Source: Pseudomonas rhizosphaerae
Lineage (GTDB): Bacteria; Pseudomonadota; Gammaproteobacteria; Pseudomonadales; Pseudomonadaceae
NCBI RefSeq assembly: GCF_000761155.1
Contig: NZ_CP009533.1
Coordinates: forward strand, 310,001-374,000
Length of the DNA: 64,000 nt
Direction of reading: 5' to 3'
How positions within the stretch are numbered: position 1 is the stretch's first letter; each line of letters begins with the position of its first letter. The notes below the pieces were generated by a model, which saw nothing but the letters and a program-made list of their open reading frames with translations, ran no database searches and was not told the origin of the DNA. Below, one piece after another: positions 26,041 to 35,171 of this stretch. Position numbers and translations under genes: made by a program.

Positions 26041-26074
26041 GTTTACGCTATGCGCAGATGTATACAGCGTAAAC
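26041..26074. promoter_or_regulatory. Palindromic operator of the toxin-antitoxin module
   Basis: GTTTACGCT (26041-26049) and AGCGTAAAC (26066-26074) are perfectly complementary 9-base arms spaced by 16 bases, 21 bases upstream of the antitoxin ATG. RHH antitoxins bind such inverted repeats to repress their own promoters. Confidence 0.7.
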
Positions 26075-26095
26075 AGTTACGTCAGGAGTACTGCC

Positions 26096-26359
26096 ATGGG
26101 TTCGCCCGTTCTTTCTTTCCGTGTGGAAGCAGAGCTGATCGATCAGCTCGATCAGCTTGCCGAAGCCACCGATAGAGATCGCCAATACCATTTGAAACGC
26201 GCTTTGGCCCGCTATGTGGAATCCGAGTCGTGGCATTTTCGTGCTGTAGCAGAAGGCATTGCTGATGCAGAGGCAGGCAACTTGGTCGATTTGGATGCCG
26301 TGAAGGCTAAGTGGGTGGCGCGTGCCGAAAGTCGCATTAACCAGCAAGGCGGCAAGTGA
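26096..26359 (+). CDS. RHH-type antitoxin (CopG/ParD-like)
   Basis: An 87-residue protein with an N-terminal ribbon-helix-helix motif (VLSFRVEAELIDQLDQLAEATDRDRQYHLKRALARYV) and a charged C-terminal tail expected to wrap the toxin. The ATG follows CAGGAGTACTGCC. It overlaps the toxin gene by 38 bases and has a palindromic operator upstream, the standard type II arrangement. Confidence 0.87.
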   Translation: MGSPVLSFRVEAELIDQLDQLAEATDRDRQYHLKRALARYVESESWHFRAVAEGIADAEAGNLVDLDAVKAKWVARAESRINQQGGK

Positions 26360-26612
26360 TCTCGACGGGATTTATGAGCACCACGAAGCGCTCAGAGGAC
26401 CCCAAAAAGCAGAAGAAACCATTTTTCAGATGTTGGATAGCCTGAGCCAGTTGGAGGTGTTTCCCCAACTGGGCAAGGCGTCGGGCATTCCCGATTGCAG
26501 GGAGCTGATCTTCGCGAGGTATCCCTACCGTGCGATCTACAGCCTGAAAGGCAATGTCATTCTGGTGTATCGAATTTTGCACCAGCATGCAGAGCGCCCT
26601 GAGGAGTGGTAA
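26322..26612 (+). CDS. ParE/RelE-superfamily toxin
   Basis: A 96-residue basic-fold toxin starting from GTG inside the antitoxin gene. Features of ParE-type proteins are SKAASDLDGIYEHHEALRGP, RELIFARYPYRAIYSLKGN and VYRILHQHAERPEEW. ParE toxins inhibit DNA gyrase while RelE members cleave ribosome-bound mRNA; the sequence favours ParE, without proof. Co-translation with the antitoxin is implied by the overlap. Confidence 0.85.
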   Translation: MPKVALTSKAASDLDGIYEHHEALRGPQKAEETIFQMLDSLSQLEVFPQLGKASGIPDCRELIFARYPYRAIYSLKGNVILVYRILHQHAERPEEW

Positions 26613-26678
26613 CGAAGACGTTCATTTCAGTAGTGTTGGTCACTCTGTTGGTCGCGCGTGCATCTGGTGTTCGCTTCC

Positions 26679-27461
26679 CTACGTAAACAAATAACTGTCC
26701 ATCGCCAACACCCCATACTCCACGCCGCCTTCGATCACCCGCGTTTCATAACGCTCACCGGCCGCACCGACGGCGATGAACAAGGGCAGGAAGTGCTCGT
26801 CCGTAGGGTGCGCGCGTTCGGCTGAAGGCGCGTATTGCCGGTAGTCCAGCAGCGACTCCAGATTGCCTGAGGCCAGGGTCTGCGCCGTCCAGGCAGCAAA
26901 ATCCTTGACGTATTGAGCGCCGTGGGGCGTGGCACCGCGGAACTCGTAGAGGTTGTGCGTCAGGCTGCCCGAGGCCACGATCATCACGTTCATGTTGCGC
27001 AGTGGCTTGAGCGCCTGGCCCAGCTTCCACGCCTCGCGAGTGTCGAGCGATGCCGGCATGGAGACCTGTATCACCGGGATGTCCGCGGCTGGCGCCAGGT
27101 AGAGCAGGGGTACCCAGGCGCCATGGTCCAAACCCCGATCGGCATCCAAACGAGAGTTCCAGCCGGCGGCCTGCAGCAGGTTGACGATCTGCGCGGCCAG
27201 GGCTGGTGCGCCGGGCACGGGGTATTGGATCATGTACAGCGCGTCGGGGAAGCCGCCGAAGTCATGAACGGTGGCGGGAGCTGCGCTTGCGGTCACGCCG
27301 ACCTCGCCACGGGTCATCCAGTGCGGGGACACGATGACGATGGCTTGAGGCCGCGTCAGCTCACGCCCCAGCTCGGCCAGGTGTTTGCCCGCCAGGCCGG
27401 GCTCGACCGCGAACATGGGAGAGCCATGGGACACGAACAGTACGGGCGATCGAATATTCAT
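26679..27461 (-). CDS. Extradiol ring-cleavage dioxygenase, LigB/YgiD (DODA) type
   Basis: A 260-residue class III extradiol dioxygenase. Iron-binding histidines are expected in VSHGSPMFAVEPG, near IVSPHWMTRGEV and in LDHGAWVPL. E. coli YgiD converts DOPA by 4,5-cleavage, so activity on a catechol is expected. The ATG at 27461 follows GGAGCCCGCTG. The membrane protein gene upstream ends 14 bases before it and may be co-transcribed. Confidence 0.85.
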   Translation of the reverse strand: MNIRSPVLFVSHGSPMFAVEPGLAGKHLAELGRELTRPQAIVIVSPHWMTRGEVGVTASAAPATVHDFGGFPDALYMIQYPVPGAPALAAQIVNLLQAAGWNSRLDADRGLDHGAWVPLLYLAPAADIPVIQVSMPASLDTREAWKLGQALKPLRNMNVMIVASGSLTHNLYEFRGATPHGAQYVKDFAAWTAQTLASGNLESLLDYRQYAPSAERAHPTDEHFLPLFIAVGAAGERYETRVIEGGVEYGVLAMDSYLFT

Positions 27462-27475
27462 CAGCGGGCTCCACA

Positions 27476-28111
27476 TCAAGATGTTGCGGTTTGAGGACTC
27501 CAGCTTTCACCAAGCCGGCATTTGACCCAGTATTCAAAGCTGGCGCAGAGCCAGATGCCGTAGGCGAGCAGTTCCACGCCTTCTTCGGCAGTGGTCTTGG
27601 CCAGGCGCTGGTAACCATCGCCCATGACCTGGTGCCAGAACGAGCCCATGCCGAAGATCCTGGAGAAGATCAGCACCGCGAAGCCCGTCGCCAACGCGGC
27701 GAACGTCGGGGTACGCATGAACGACCCCAACGCCTGGACAGTTTGCTGTCTGTGCTTGGCGCTTACCGCGTTGCCGATGGCGATAATGGCGATAGCCACG
27801 AAGGGCCATAGCCAGGCGCTGTGGCTGATGGGGTCGAACAGGCCGTCCAGTTCACGCGTTAGCAGGCAGGCGAAGAAGCCTGCGGCGAGGAATTCGAAAC
27901 CGCCTTTGCGGCCGGTTCCCGGTGCGGTCCAGAACAGCAGGGCGCACAGTGCGAGCATCAGCTCCTGGGTGATCTCGGTGAATGACATTTCCAGAATTTC
28001 TGTGTGAAACACGGCAATGTCCAGCCACACCATGGCAAAACACAAAACGGCAACCGAACATTTGGCCAGGGCGAACAGGAGCGGGTATTTCAAATCGGGG
28101 CGGGCGTACAC
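27476..28111 (-). CDS. Polytopic membrane protein, unknown
   Basis: A 211-residue protein with five or six hydrophobic segments. No ATG is available near the start: the best is the GTG at 28111, which follows GGAGCTTCAC; a TTG at 28123 is the alternative. No motif was recognised. It is on the same strand as the LigB-type gene and nearly adjacent. Confidence 0.6.
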   Translation of the reverse strand: MYARPDLKYPLLFALAKCSVAVLCFAMVWLDIAVFHTEILEMSFTEITQELMLALCALLFWTAPGTGRKGGFEFLAAGFFACLLTRELDGLFDPISHSAWLWPFVAIAIIAIGNAVSAKHRQQTVQALGSFMRTPTFAALATGFAVLIFSRIFGMGSFWHQVMGDGYQRLAKTTAEEGVELLAYGIWLCASFEYWVKCRLGESWSPQTATS

Positions 28112-28221
28112 GTGAAGCTCCAAAGCGGGACGATGTCTATAAGTCGCGCATCTAAGCGTCTGGCACGGGGAATGTGAAGCGTTGTTTAACGATAGTTAAC
28201 ATCGATGTATTTGATGCGATG

Positions 28222-28250
28222 AACAGCGCGCCGTGCCACGGCGCGCTGTT
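28222..28250 (-). terminator. Strong hairpin at the end of the amide operon
   Basis: AACAGCGCGCCGT and ACGGCGCGCTGTT are perfect 13-base arms around a 3-base loop, beginning about 10 bases after the stop codon of the last operon gene. There is no long T-run on the minus strand, so it may act as an mRNA 3'-end stabiliser or weak terminator. Confidence 0.55.
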
Positions 28251-28260
28251 TGCCGAGGAT

Positions 28261-29412
28261 TTAGAACGCCGCGGTATAGATCGCCAGCGCATCGGCTTCG
28301 CTGACCTCGCGCGGATTGTTGACCAGCAGCCGTTGCTGCAGCATCGCGCTGCGAGCCAGCTCCGGCAGACTTTCGCGGGTCACGCCGGCATCGCTGAGGC
28401 GTAGCGGCAGGCCGGTGGCTTGATGCAGCCTGAGCAGCTCGTCGATGAATTGCTGGGCCGCGTCGCCTGATTGCAAGCGCTCGCCCAGCACCACGGGGGC
28501 AAGTTCGGCGTACAGGCCCTGGGCAGCGGAGAGGTTGAATCGCAGCACTTGTTGCAGAACCAGCGCATTGGACAGGCCATGGGGCAGGTGGAAGCTGACG
28601 CCCAGCGGGTAGGCCAATGCGTGCACGGCGGCGACCGGCGCGTTGGCAAACGCCTGCCCGGCCAGACAGGCGCCCAGCAACATGGCCTGGCGGGCTTCCA
28701 GGTCGTGCGGCGTGTTGACCGCGCGCTCGAGGTTGGTCGACAACAGGCGCAAGGCTTCACGTGCCAGCAGGTCGGAGAGGGGATTCTTGCGGTGTTTGCT
28801 GGTGTAGGCCTCGATGGCATGCACCATGGCGTCGATGCCGGTGGCCGCCGTGACCGGGCCGGGCAGGCCGATGGTCAGTTGGGCGTCGAGAATTGCCAGG
28901 TCCGGCAACAGCTGGTTCGCCACTACGCCGGATTTGCCGGTGGCGGTGGTGACGATGGAGATGGGCGTGACTTCCGATCCGGTGCCTGCGGTGGTGGGCA
29001 CCTGAATCAACGGCAAGCGCGGGCCGGTGGCCTGGTTCACGCCGTAGATGTCGCTCAGGCCCTGTCGCTGTGCAGGGTGCGCCAGGTAGGCGACCAGCTT
29101 GGCGGTGTCCATGGAGCTGCCGCCGCCGAAGCCGACGATCAGGTCGGCGTTCATGCGCCGTGCCTGTTCGGTGGCGGCCAGCACCAACGCTTCCGCCGGG
29201 TCGGCGAGCACATCGCTGTACACCGCGTATTCGATATCGGCGCTGGCGAAGCCCGGCAGCACGTCATCGAGCAAACCGTGCTTGAGGATGCCGGCATCGG
29301 TGACCAGCAAGACACGCCGGGCGCCGCGGCTGGCGCATTGTTCGGCCAGGCCGGCGGCGCTGCCGGTGGCGCAGATGAGGTGGGCAGTGCTGCTGAAGGT
29401 GAATCCTTGCAT
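28261..29412 (-). CDS. Iron-containing alcohol dehydrogenase (group III)
   Basis: A 383-residue NAD-dependent dehydrogenase: dinucleotide-binding GGGSSMDTAK (about residue 95), and metal-ligand regions GIDAMVHAIEAYTSKHR and HALAYPLGVSFHLPHGLSNA carrying the Asp and His ligands. The ATG at 29412 follows GAGGTTACCC. It is the last gene of the long amide operon, 29 bases after amiR, and could oxidise or reduce an alcohol or aldehyde derived from the imported substrate. Exact substrate unknown. Confidence 0.86.
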   Translation of the reverse strand: MQGFTFSSTAHLICATGSAAGLAEQCASRGARRVLLVTDAGILKHGLLDDVLPGFASADIEYAVYSDVLADPAEALVLAATEQARRMNADLIVGFGGGSSMDTAKLVAYLAHPAQRQGLSDIYGVNQATGPRLPLIQVPTTAGTGSEVTPISIVTTATGKSGVVANQLLPDLAILDAQLTIGLPGPVTAATGIDAMVHAIEAYTSKHRKNPLSDLLAREALRLLSTNLERAVNTPHDLEARQAMLLGACLAGQAFANAPVAAVHALAYPLGVSFHLPHGLSNALVLQQVLRFNLSAAQGLYAELAPVVLGERLQSGDAAQQFIDELLRLHQATGLPLRLSDAGVTRESLPELARSAMLQQRLLVNNPREVSEADALAIYTAAF

Positions 29413-29441
29413 GGGTAACCTCATGTTCTTGTCTTTGGGGG

Positions 29442-30050
29442 CTATGGCTGTTCAGGTTCGGCAGGTCGATCCGCATCGATGATCTGCTGGGCGATGGCTT
29501 CCATGCTGGTCCGGCGCGTCATGGCTTCGCGTTGCAGGCGCCGGTGGGCATCGTTTTCGCCGAGGCGATGGCGGGCCATCAACAGCGCCTTGGCCATGGA
29601 GATCTTCGACACCGCCGGTTGCCGGCTTTGCAGCTTGCGCAGCTCGGCGAGCATGTCGATGCGCGCCCGCCAGGCGGCGCGGGCCATCAGCAACTGGGTC
29701 AGCAGACCGAACGGCCGCAACGGCCGTTCGATGACCGCCGCCGGTTGCGTTTCCAGCACCAGTTGCAGCATCGACGGGTTCTCGTAGCCGACCACGGCGA
29801 TGATCGGCGGCGCCTGTTCGCTCAGGCTTTCCACCAGCGTTTGCGTGTTGCTGCGCTGGCTGAGTTCCACGGCCAGCAGCACCACGTCGACTGCTTCGGG
29901 CAGCGTCGTGGGCACCGGCCAGCGTTGTTCGACGATGCAACCGATACGCTGCAACTGGTCGAGGACGATGCGCGCCTCAGCGTCCTGGGGGTGAATCACC
30001 AGCACGCGCAGGCCCTTGAGTTCGCGCAGCAGGGACGGCGCGCTGGTCAT
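29442..30050 (-). CDS. amiR: AmiR/NasT-type ANTAR antiterminator
   Basis: A 202-residue protein with a degenerate receiver-like N-terminal domain (LRVLVIHPQDAEARIVLDQL; no phosphorylatable aspartate is evident at the usual place), a coiled-coil linker (MLAELRKLQSRQ) and a C-terminal ANTAR RNA-binding domain (SKISMAKALLMARHRLGENDAHRRL). In Pseudomonas aeruginosa AmiR prevents leader termination of the amidase operon and is held inactive by AmiC. It starts 17 bases after the amiC stop. Confidence 0.85.
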   Translation of the reverse strand: MTSAPSLLRELKGLRVLVIHPQDAEARIVLDQLQRIGCIVEQRWPVPTTLPEAVDVVLLAVELSQRSNTQTLVESLSEQAPPIIAVVGYENPSMLQLVLETQPAAVIERPLRPFGLLTQLLMARAAWRARIDMLAELRKLQSRQPAVSKISMAKALLMARHRLGENDAHRRLQREAMTRRTSMEAIAQQIIDADRPAEPEQP

Positions 30051-30066
30051 CGCGACCTCCGGCAAC

Positions 30067-31191
30067 TCATGGCTGCACGTCCATCTGGTAGTCGACCATG
30101 TAGGGGCTGGGCGGCACCGCTTCGGCGCTCTCCAGCACCGGCTGAAACTGGCGTCGGTGATCGAGCCGGGCAATGCGCGGCCACAGCCAGGTGTGCTGGG
30201 TCTGCGGGTCGATCTGCACCGTGCCTTGAGGCGCATCAAAACGCGCGCCGGCCAGGGCTTCGCGCAGGGCCTGCACCGAATCGTCGGCGGCGCGGCGCGC
30301 GGCCTGGGCGAACAGGTGCACCTGAAAATAGGCGGCCTCGGCGCCGGCAGTGATGGCGGCACCTTCGCCGAAGCGCGCGCGATAGCGGCTGACGAACGCC
30401 TGGCTGGCGGGCGTCTGCAACGTCGAGAACCAAGGCGCGGCCGAGATGTGGCCTTCGGCTTCTTCGTCGGTCATGGCCTGCACGTCGACCTCGTTGGTGG
30501 CCAGGCTGACGATGGGCAGGCGTGCAGGATCGAAGCCCGCCTGGCGGTAGGCCCGGTGCAGCGAGGGAATGTCGCTGCCGACGATGGTCGAATAGATGGC
30601 GTCGGGTGCGGTCTCGCGCACCCGCTGCATGACCCGCTCGAAGTCCTCTGCGGTGGCGTGGAACGGCAGGTAGATCTCGTCGACGATCTCGCCGCCCGCC
30701 TGCTCGAACAGTTCGCGCATGATGCGGTTCGATTCGTAGGGGTAGACATACGAGCCGCCCACGAACAGCACCCGTCCGCCATAGGTCTGCAGGACGTAGC
30801 GGGCCAGCTGCAACGAGTTCTGGTTGGGGGCCGAGCCGGTGTAGAAGCAGTACGGCGAGTATTCGAAACCTTCGTATAGGGTTGGATAGAACAGCAAGCG
30901 CCGACGGCTTTCGACCACCGGCAGCACGACCTTGCGTGTGCTCGACATGTGCGTGCCGAACAGTACCTGCACCTGATGGTGGTCGCACAGGTGCAGCGCA
31001 CTGTCGCGGTAATCGTTCGGATCGGCGCCGGGGTCGCCATCGATCGCGGTCACGCGGCGGCCGTCGATGCCGCCGCTGTCGTTGACCTCGGCGATGGCCA
31101 GGTGGGTGGCATTGGCCTGTGCGGTTTCCGACGCCGCCGTGAGGCTCGCGCGGGAGAACAGCAGGCCTACCTTGTAATCGTCACCGTTCAT
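30067..31191 (-). CDS. amiC: AmiC-type amide-binding negative regulator
   Basis: A 374-residue periplasmic-binding-fold protein without signal peptide, hence cytoplasmic, as in AmiC of P. aeruginosa. Recognisable stretches are VGLLFSRASLTAASETAQANAT, LFGTHMSSTRKVVLPVVE and LLFYPTLYEGFEYSPYCFYTG. AmiC binds short amides and then releases AmiR. Its ATG overlaps the amidase stop by four bases. Ligand preference may match the amidase and the ABC importer of the same operon. Confidence 0.86.
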   Translation of the reverse strand: MNGDDYKVGLLFSRASLTAASETAQANATHLAIAEVNDSGGIDGRRVTAIDGDPGADPNDYRDSALHLCDHHQVQVLFGTHMSSTRKVVLPVVESRRRLLFYPTLYEGFEYSPYCFYTGSAPNQNSLQLARYVLQTYGGRVLFVGGSYVYPYESNRIMRELFEQAGGEIVDEIYLPFHATAEDFERVMQRVRETAPDAIYSTIVGSDIPSLHRAYRQAGFDPARLPIVSLATNEVDVQAMTDEEAEGHISAAPWFSTLQTPASQAFVSRYRARFGEGAAITAGAEAAYFQVHLFAQAARRAADDSVQALREALAGARFDAPQGTVQIDPQTQHTWLWPRIARLDHRRQFQPVLESAEAVPPSPYMVDYQMDVQP

Positions 31192-32708
31192 GAGCTCAGG
31201 CTTTCCCAGTCGATGTGCTGTTCGAAGTGGTGCGCGGCCTGGTAAAGGGTTGCCTCATGGTAGTCGCGGGCGATGAGCATCAGGCCCACCGGCAACCCGG
31301 CAGCCAGCCCGCAGGGGATGGACATGGCCGGGTGGCCGGTGACATCGAACGGGGCGGTGTTGGCGTTCATTTCCAGGGCGCGGGTGACCCAGGTCGCGGG
31401 CGTGGCATCGGCTGCCGGCAGTTTCGGCGCCTTGAGCGGCACGGTCGGCATGAGCAAGAGGTCGTAGCGGGCGAACTGCTCGTCGTAGGCGGCGCGCAGC
31501 TGACGCGCGGCGTTCTGTGCACGGGCGTAGTACTGGCCGCCGAATCGCTGATGGGCATAGTGGCCTGCCAGCAGGCAGGTCTTCAGGTCATGGGGGAACG
31601 CGTCGGCCTGCTGTTGCCAGTCTTGTTGCGCGCGCATCAGGCTCTCCACGTACAAGCCCTTCCAGTTGGAGCCGTAATTGTAGCCGCGCAGCAGCTGCGT
31701 GGTGCCTTCCACGGCAATTGGCGTCCAGATGGCATGACCCAGCGCGTGCAGGGGGATGGAAACCTCTTCCACCTGCGCGCCCCATTCGGCGAACAGACCG
31801 GCGGCACGGCGCACTGCAGCGTCGACATCGGCTTCGGAATTGGCGTGGCCGAAGCCCTCGCGGACCACACCGATGCGCAGCCCCGAAACACCGGCGCCGA
31901 GCGTCTGGGTGTAGGCCTGCACCGGCATCTGCCGATCCTGGCGCGGATCCAGGCCGTCGGCACCGGCGAGCACTTCGAGCAGCAGGGCATTGTCGGCCAC
32001 CGTGGCGCTCATCACGCCGGCGTGGTCCAGGGTCATTTCGATGGGCATGATGCCGGTGTAGGGCACCAGCCCGTGGGTCGGCTTCATCCCGTAGATGCCG
32101 GAATAGGCCGCCGGAATGCGCACCGAACCGCCTTGATCGGTGCCGATGCCCAGATCCACTTCGCCCGCGACGATCAGCGCGGCGCAGCCTGAAGACGATC
32201 CTCCGGTCGAGTGACCCGGATTGCGCGGATTGTGCACCGCGCCAGTGGCGTTGGTATGGCTGCTGCCCGACACGCAGAAAAACTCGCAGTGGGCCTTGCC
32301 CAGAATGCTGCCGCCAGCGTCGAGCACACGCGTGGCCACGGTGGCGTCGACGTCCGGCACGTACCCTTGCAGGGTGGAGGCGCCATTCATCATGGGTACC
32401 CCGGCCAGGCAGATGTTGTCCTTGAGGGCGACGCGCTTGCCGCTGAGCTTGCCGCCCGCCGCCCCATGCAGATCGGTGCGCACGTACCAGGCGTTGTAGG
32501 GATTCTGCGCAGGCGTCGGCAGGTGCCCGGCGCTTCTGGGGTAGCGTTGCGGGACGCTGGCAGGCTGCAACTGGTCGAGGCGGTCATAGTCCTGCCAGAC
32601 GGCTTCGAGGATGTCGGCGTATTGCTCGAGTAACGGTGCTTGCAGGTGCAGACCCAGCTGGCGGCCGGTTTCGGCAAGCTCAGCCTGGGTGGGACGTTGA
32701 ATGGACAT
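31188..32708 (-). CDS. Amidase, amidase-signature family
   Basis: A 506-residue Ser-cisSer-Lys amidase: Lys96 in KRVALKDNIC, cis-Ser171 in HSTGGSSSGC and nucleophile Ser195 in TDQGGSVRIPA. The spacing agrees with the family. This is not the nitrilase-type AmiE usually linked to AmiC/AmiR, so the regulatory pair has been joined to an unrelated amidase. It would hydrolyse the imported amide to acid plus ammonia. Overlaps amiC by four bases and follows the ABC ATPase by 12. Confidence 0.88.
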   Translation of the reverse strand: MSIQRPTQAELAETGRQLGLHLQAPLLEQYADILEAVWQDYDRLDQLQPASVPQRYPRSAGHLPTPAQNPYNAWYVRTDLHGAAGGKLSGKRVALKDNICLAGVPMMNGASTLQGYVPDVDATVATRVLDAGGSILGKAHCEFFCVSGSSHTNATGAVHNPRNPGHSTGGSSSGCAALIVAGEVDLGIGTDQGGSVRIPAAYSGIYGMKPTHGLVPYTGIMPIEMTLDHAGVMSATVADNALLLEVLAGADGLDPRQDRQMPVQAYTQTLGAGVSGLRIGVVREGFGHANSEADVDAAVRRAAGLFAEWGAQVEEVSIPLHALGHAIWTPIAVEGTTQLLRGYNYGSNWKGLYVESLMRAQQDWQQQADAFPHDLKTCLLAGHYAHQRFGGQYYARAQNAARQLRAAYDEQFARYDLLLMPTVPLKAPKLPAADATPATWVTRALEMNANTAPFDVTGHPAMSIPCGLAAGLPVGLMLIARDYHEATLYQAAHHFEQHIDWESLSS

Positions 32709-32720
32709 GACGATGAATCC

Positions 32721-33425
32721 TCAGGAATGAAAGCCCATGAAGCGCTCGGCAAGCGCTTCGGCGGTGGTGCTGGCGGGGTCGACTTCATCGACCAGTTGGC
32801 CGTTCTCGATGATCAGGATGCGATCGGCCAGCGCCGTCAGGAAGTCGATGTCCTGTTCCACCAGAATGATGCCCAGGCCTTGTTCGCGACGCAGGCGTTG
32901 CAGGGTTTCGATGATCTCGTCGCAGATGGAGGGCTGGATGCCTTCGGTGGGTTCGTCGAGCAGGATCAGCTTCGGGTTGCCGCACAGGCAGCGCGCCAGG
33001 GCCAGCAGTTGTTGTTCGCCGCCCGACAAAGCACCACCGGGTTGGTCGAGCAGCCGTTGCAGACGCGGGAAATACGCCAGGATCCGCTCGATGGTGGCCG
33101 GGGCCTGGGCGAAGTGCTTCACGCAGCCCATGCGCAGGTTTTCGCCGACGGTCAGGAACGGGAAAATCTGCCGTCCCTGGGGCACGTAGCCAATGCCGGC
33201 CCGTGCCCGCTGGCTGGCGTCGGCGCGGCTCAGGTCCTGGCCTGCGAACTGCACGCTGCCCGACAGCGCCGGCAGCTCGCCGATAAGCGCGCGTAGCAGG
33301 GTGGTCTTGCCCATGCCGTTACGCCCGAGCACGCCGATGCAGCTGTCGGTGGCGCCGCGCAGAGCGATGTCGCGCAGCACCGGCACGCGCCCGTAGCCGG
33401 AACACAATCCATTGACTTCAAGCAT
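32721..33425 (-). CDS. ABC importer ATPase, UrtE/LivF type
   Basis: A 234-residue ATPase: Walker A GVLGRNGMGKTT (about residue 32), Q-loop GYVPQGRQIFP, signature ALSGGEQQLLALA and Walker B LILLDEPTEGIQP. The GRQIFPFLTVGENL segment resembles UrtE of urea transporters. It overlaps the preceding ATPase gene by eight bases. It energises uptake together with the UrtD-type ATPase and two permeases. Confidence 0.9.
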   Translation of the reverse strand: MLEVNGLCSGYGRVPVLRDIALRGATDSCIGVLGRNGMGKTTLLRALIGELPALSGSVQFAGQDLSRADASQRARAGIGYVPQGRQIFPFLTVGENLRMGCVKHFAQAPATIERILAYFPRLQRLLDQPGGALSGGEQQLLALARCLCGNPKLILLDEPTEGIQPSICDEIIETLQRLRREQGLGIILVEQDIDFLTALADRILIIENGQLVDEVDPASTTAEALAERFMGFHS

Positions 33426-34143
33426 GTTTGATCTCCTGTTTGCCCAGATAGGCTTCGCGCACCAACGGGTCCTGAGTCACCTCGGCAAAGCTGCCCTGGG
33501 CCAGAATCGCACCTTGATTGAACACGGTGACCGTGCCGGCGATCAGCCGGATGAATTCCATATCGTGCTCGACCACTACCACCGTGCTGTGCGTGTTGAT
33601 CTCCTTGATCAGGGCGGCGGTCTTGCGCACTTCCTGATAGGTCATGCCGGCAGCGGGCTCGTCCAGCAGCACCAAGGTCGGCTTCGAGGCGAGGATCATG
33701 CCCAGCTCGACCCATTGCCGTTGACCGTGGGCCAAGTCGCCCACCAGACGGTGGCGGTGTTCGCTCAGGTCGATGCGTTGCAGCGTCTGCTCGGCGGTTT
33801 GCCGGGCCTGCGCGGCGCTCTGGTTGCGGCCGGCGGCCAGGCGCAGGTTTTCCAGTACATCGAGGCCGTCGAACACACTGGGTGTCTGCGTCTTGATGCC
33901 GATGCCCAGGCGCGCGATACGGTGCGGCGGCAGGCCGCTGATGCGCTCGGCCTGGAAGTGGCAGCTGCCGTGGGTCGGCTTCAGCTGCCCGCTGAGCAGT
34001 TTGAAGAACGTACTTTTACCCGCACCGTTGGGACCGATGAGGCAGCGAAGTTCACCGCGGTGCAGGGTGAAATCCACCGCTTTTACGGCGTGCACGCCGC
34101 CGAAACTGACGCCCAGACCTTGGGTTTGCAGAAGCACGCTCAT
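33418..34143 (-). CDS. ABC importer ATPase, UrtD/LivG type
   Basis: A 241-residue ATPase: Walker A CLIGPNGAGKST, signature-region DLAHGQRQWVELG (a variant of LSGGQ found in UrtD proteins) and Walker B LVLLDEPAAGMT, with the LivG-type H-loop VVVVEHDMEF. The ATG at 34143 overlaps the permease stop by four bases. Part of the amide/urea-type importer. Confidence 0.9.
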   Translation of the reverse strand: MSVLLQTQGLGVSFGGVHAVKAVDFTLHRGELRCLIGPNGAGKSTFFKLLSGQLKPTHGSCHFQAERISGLPPHRIARLGIGIKTQTPSVFDGLDVLENLRLAAGRNQSAAQARQTAEQTLQRIDLSEHRHRLVGDLAHGQRQWVELGMILASKPTLVLLDEPAAGMTYQEVRKTAALIKEINTHSTVVVVEHDMEFIRLIAGTVTVFNQGAILAQGSFAEVTQDPLVREAYLGKQEIKHA

Positions 34144-35171
34144 ACGGCGCCCTCCTGTGGCACGGCGCTGGTGGAGGCGGAACGACGCTTGAACACGCGC
34201 CCGGCCAACGTGCCAAGGCTGGGCAGCAAGCCACGCGGCAGCAGCATGACGAAGGTCAGCAGAATCGCACCCAATACCAGGCCGCTGTCCACCGTCTGCT
34301 GTTCGCCCAGGCGCGCCATCAGCGCCTGCAGGCCGATGCAGGCCAGGATCGGCCCGAACAAGGTACCGCGACCGCCGACGATGACCCAGATGATGATCTG
34401 TGCCGACTGCGCCAGGCCAAACACACCCGGGCTGACGAACGCGCCCCAGTTGGCGTACAGGCACCCGGCCAGGCCAGCGATGCCGCCGCCCAGGCTGAAG
34501 ACGATCAGCTTGTGCAGGCGCGTGTCATAGCCGAGCAAACCGGCGCGCTGCTCGTTTTCACGGATCGCCACCACCACCTTGCCGAAGCGACTGGCGAGCA
34601 GGCCGCGCAGGCCCAGGTAGCAGAGAATCAAGGCGCCGCCGATCACCTGAAACAGTGTTTCGGGTTCCAGCACACGCTCCGGATCGAACGGCACGTTGAG
34701 CGTCGGGATCGCCGGAATGCCGTTGAAACCGCCGAGCAGCGCACTGCCGATGTGGTATTCGCTGCCCGAGGTGGAGTTCATCACGTTGAAGAGAATCAGC
34801 GTCACCGCCAGGGTGATCACGCCCAGGTACACATCGCTGATGCCACCGTAGAACATGAAGTAGCCCATGGCCGCAGCGAATAGCGCGGGCACGGCAATGG
34901 CCAGCAGCACCGGCCAGGTGCTGTCGCCGATGTTCAGCACACCGACCGCATAGGCATAGGCCCCCAGGCCGAAGAACGCGGCCTGCCCGAAACACAGGAT
35001 GCCACCGAAGCCCCAGATGAACGCCAGGCTCAGCGCCAGCAGGGCCATGACCAGGTAGATGGTCAGCGAGAGCAGGGTGAACAGGTCCAGCCAATACGGC
35101 AGAACGCCGACCAGCAAGGCGGCCAGCGCGCAGCCGAGCACCGGCAGCAGATCACGAAATGCGACAGGCAT
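34140..35171 (-). CDS. Branched-chain/urea-type ABC permease, UrtC/LivM type
   Basis: A 343-residue inner-membrane permease with about ten hydrophobic segments and the conserved cytoplasmic loop VVVAIRENEQRAGLLGYDTR that docks the ATPase. GFGGILCFGQAAFFGLGAYA is characteristic of UrtC. The start overlaps the stop of the upstream permease by one base. Confidence 0.9.
   Translation of the reverse strand: MPVAFRDLLPVLGCALAALLVGVLPYWLDLFTLLSLTIYLVMALLALSLAFIWGFGGILCFGQAAFFGLGAYAYAVGVLNIGDSTWPVLLAIAVPALFAAAMGYFMFYGGISDVYLGVITLAVTLILFNVMNSTSGSEYHIGSALLGGFNGIPAIPTLNVPFDPERVLEPETLFQVIGGALILCYLGLRGLLASRFGKVVVAIRENEQRAGLLGYDTRLHKLIVFSLGGGIAGLAGCLYANWGAFVSPGVFGLAQSAQIIIWVIVGGRGTLFGPILACIGLQALMARLGEQQTVDSGLVLGAILLTFVMLLPRGLLPSLGTLAGRVFKRRSASTSAVPQEGAV

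Noticed and set aside
30051..30362. N-terminal extension of AmiR
   Set aside because: The extra residues are a shifted-frame reading of amiC; the ATG at 30050 starts the normal AmiR domain.
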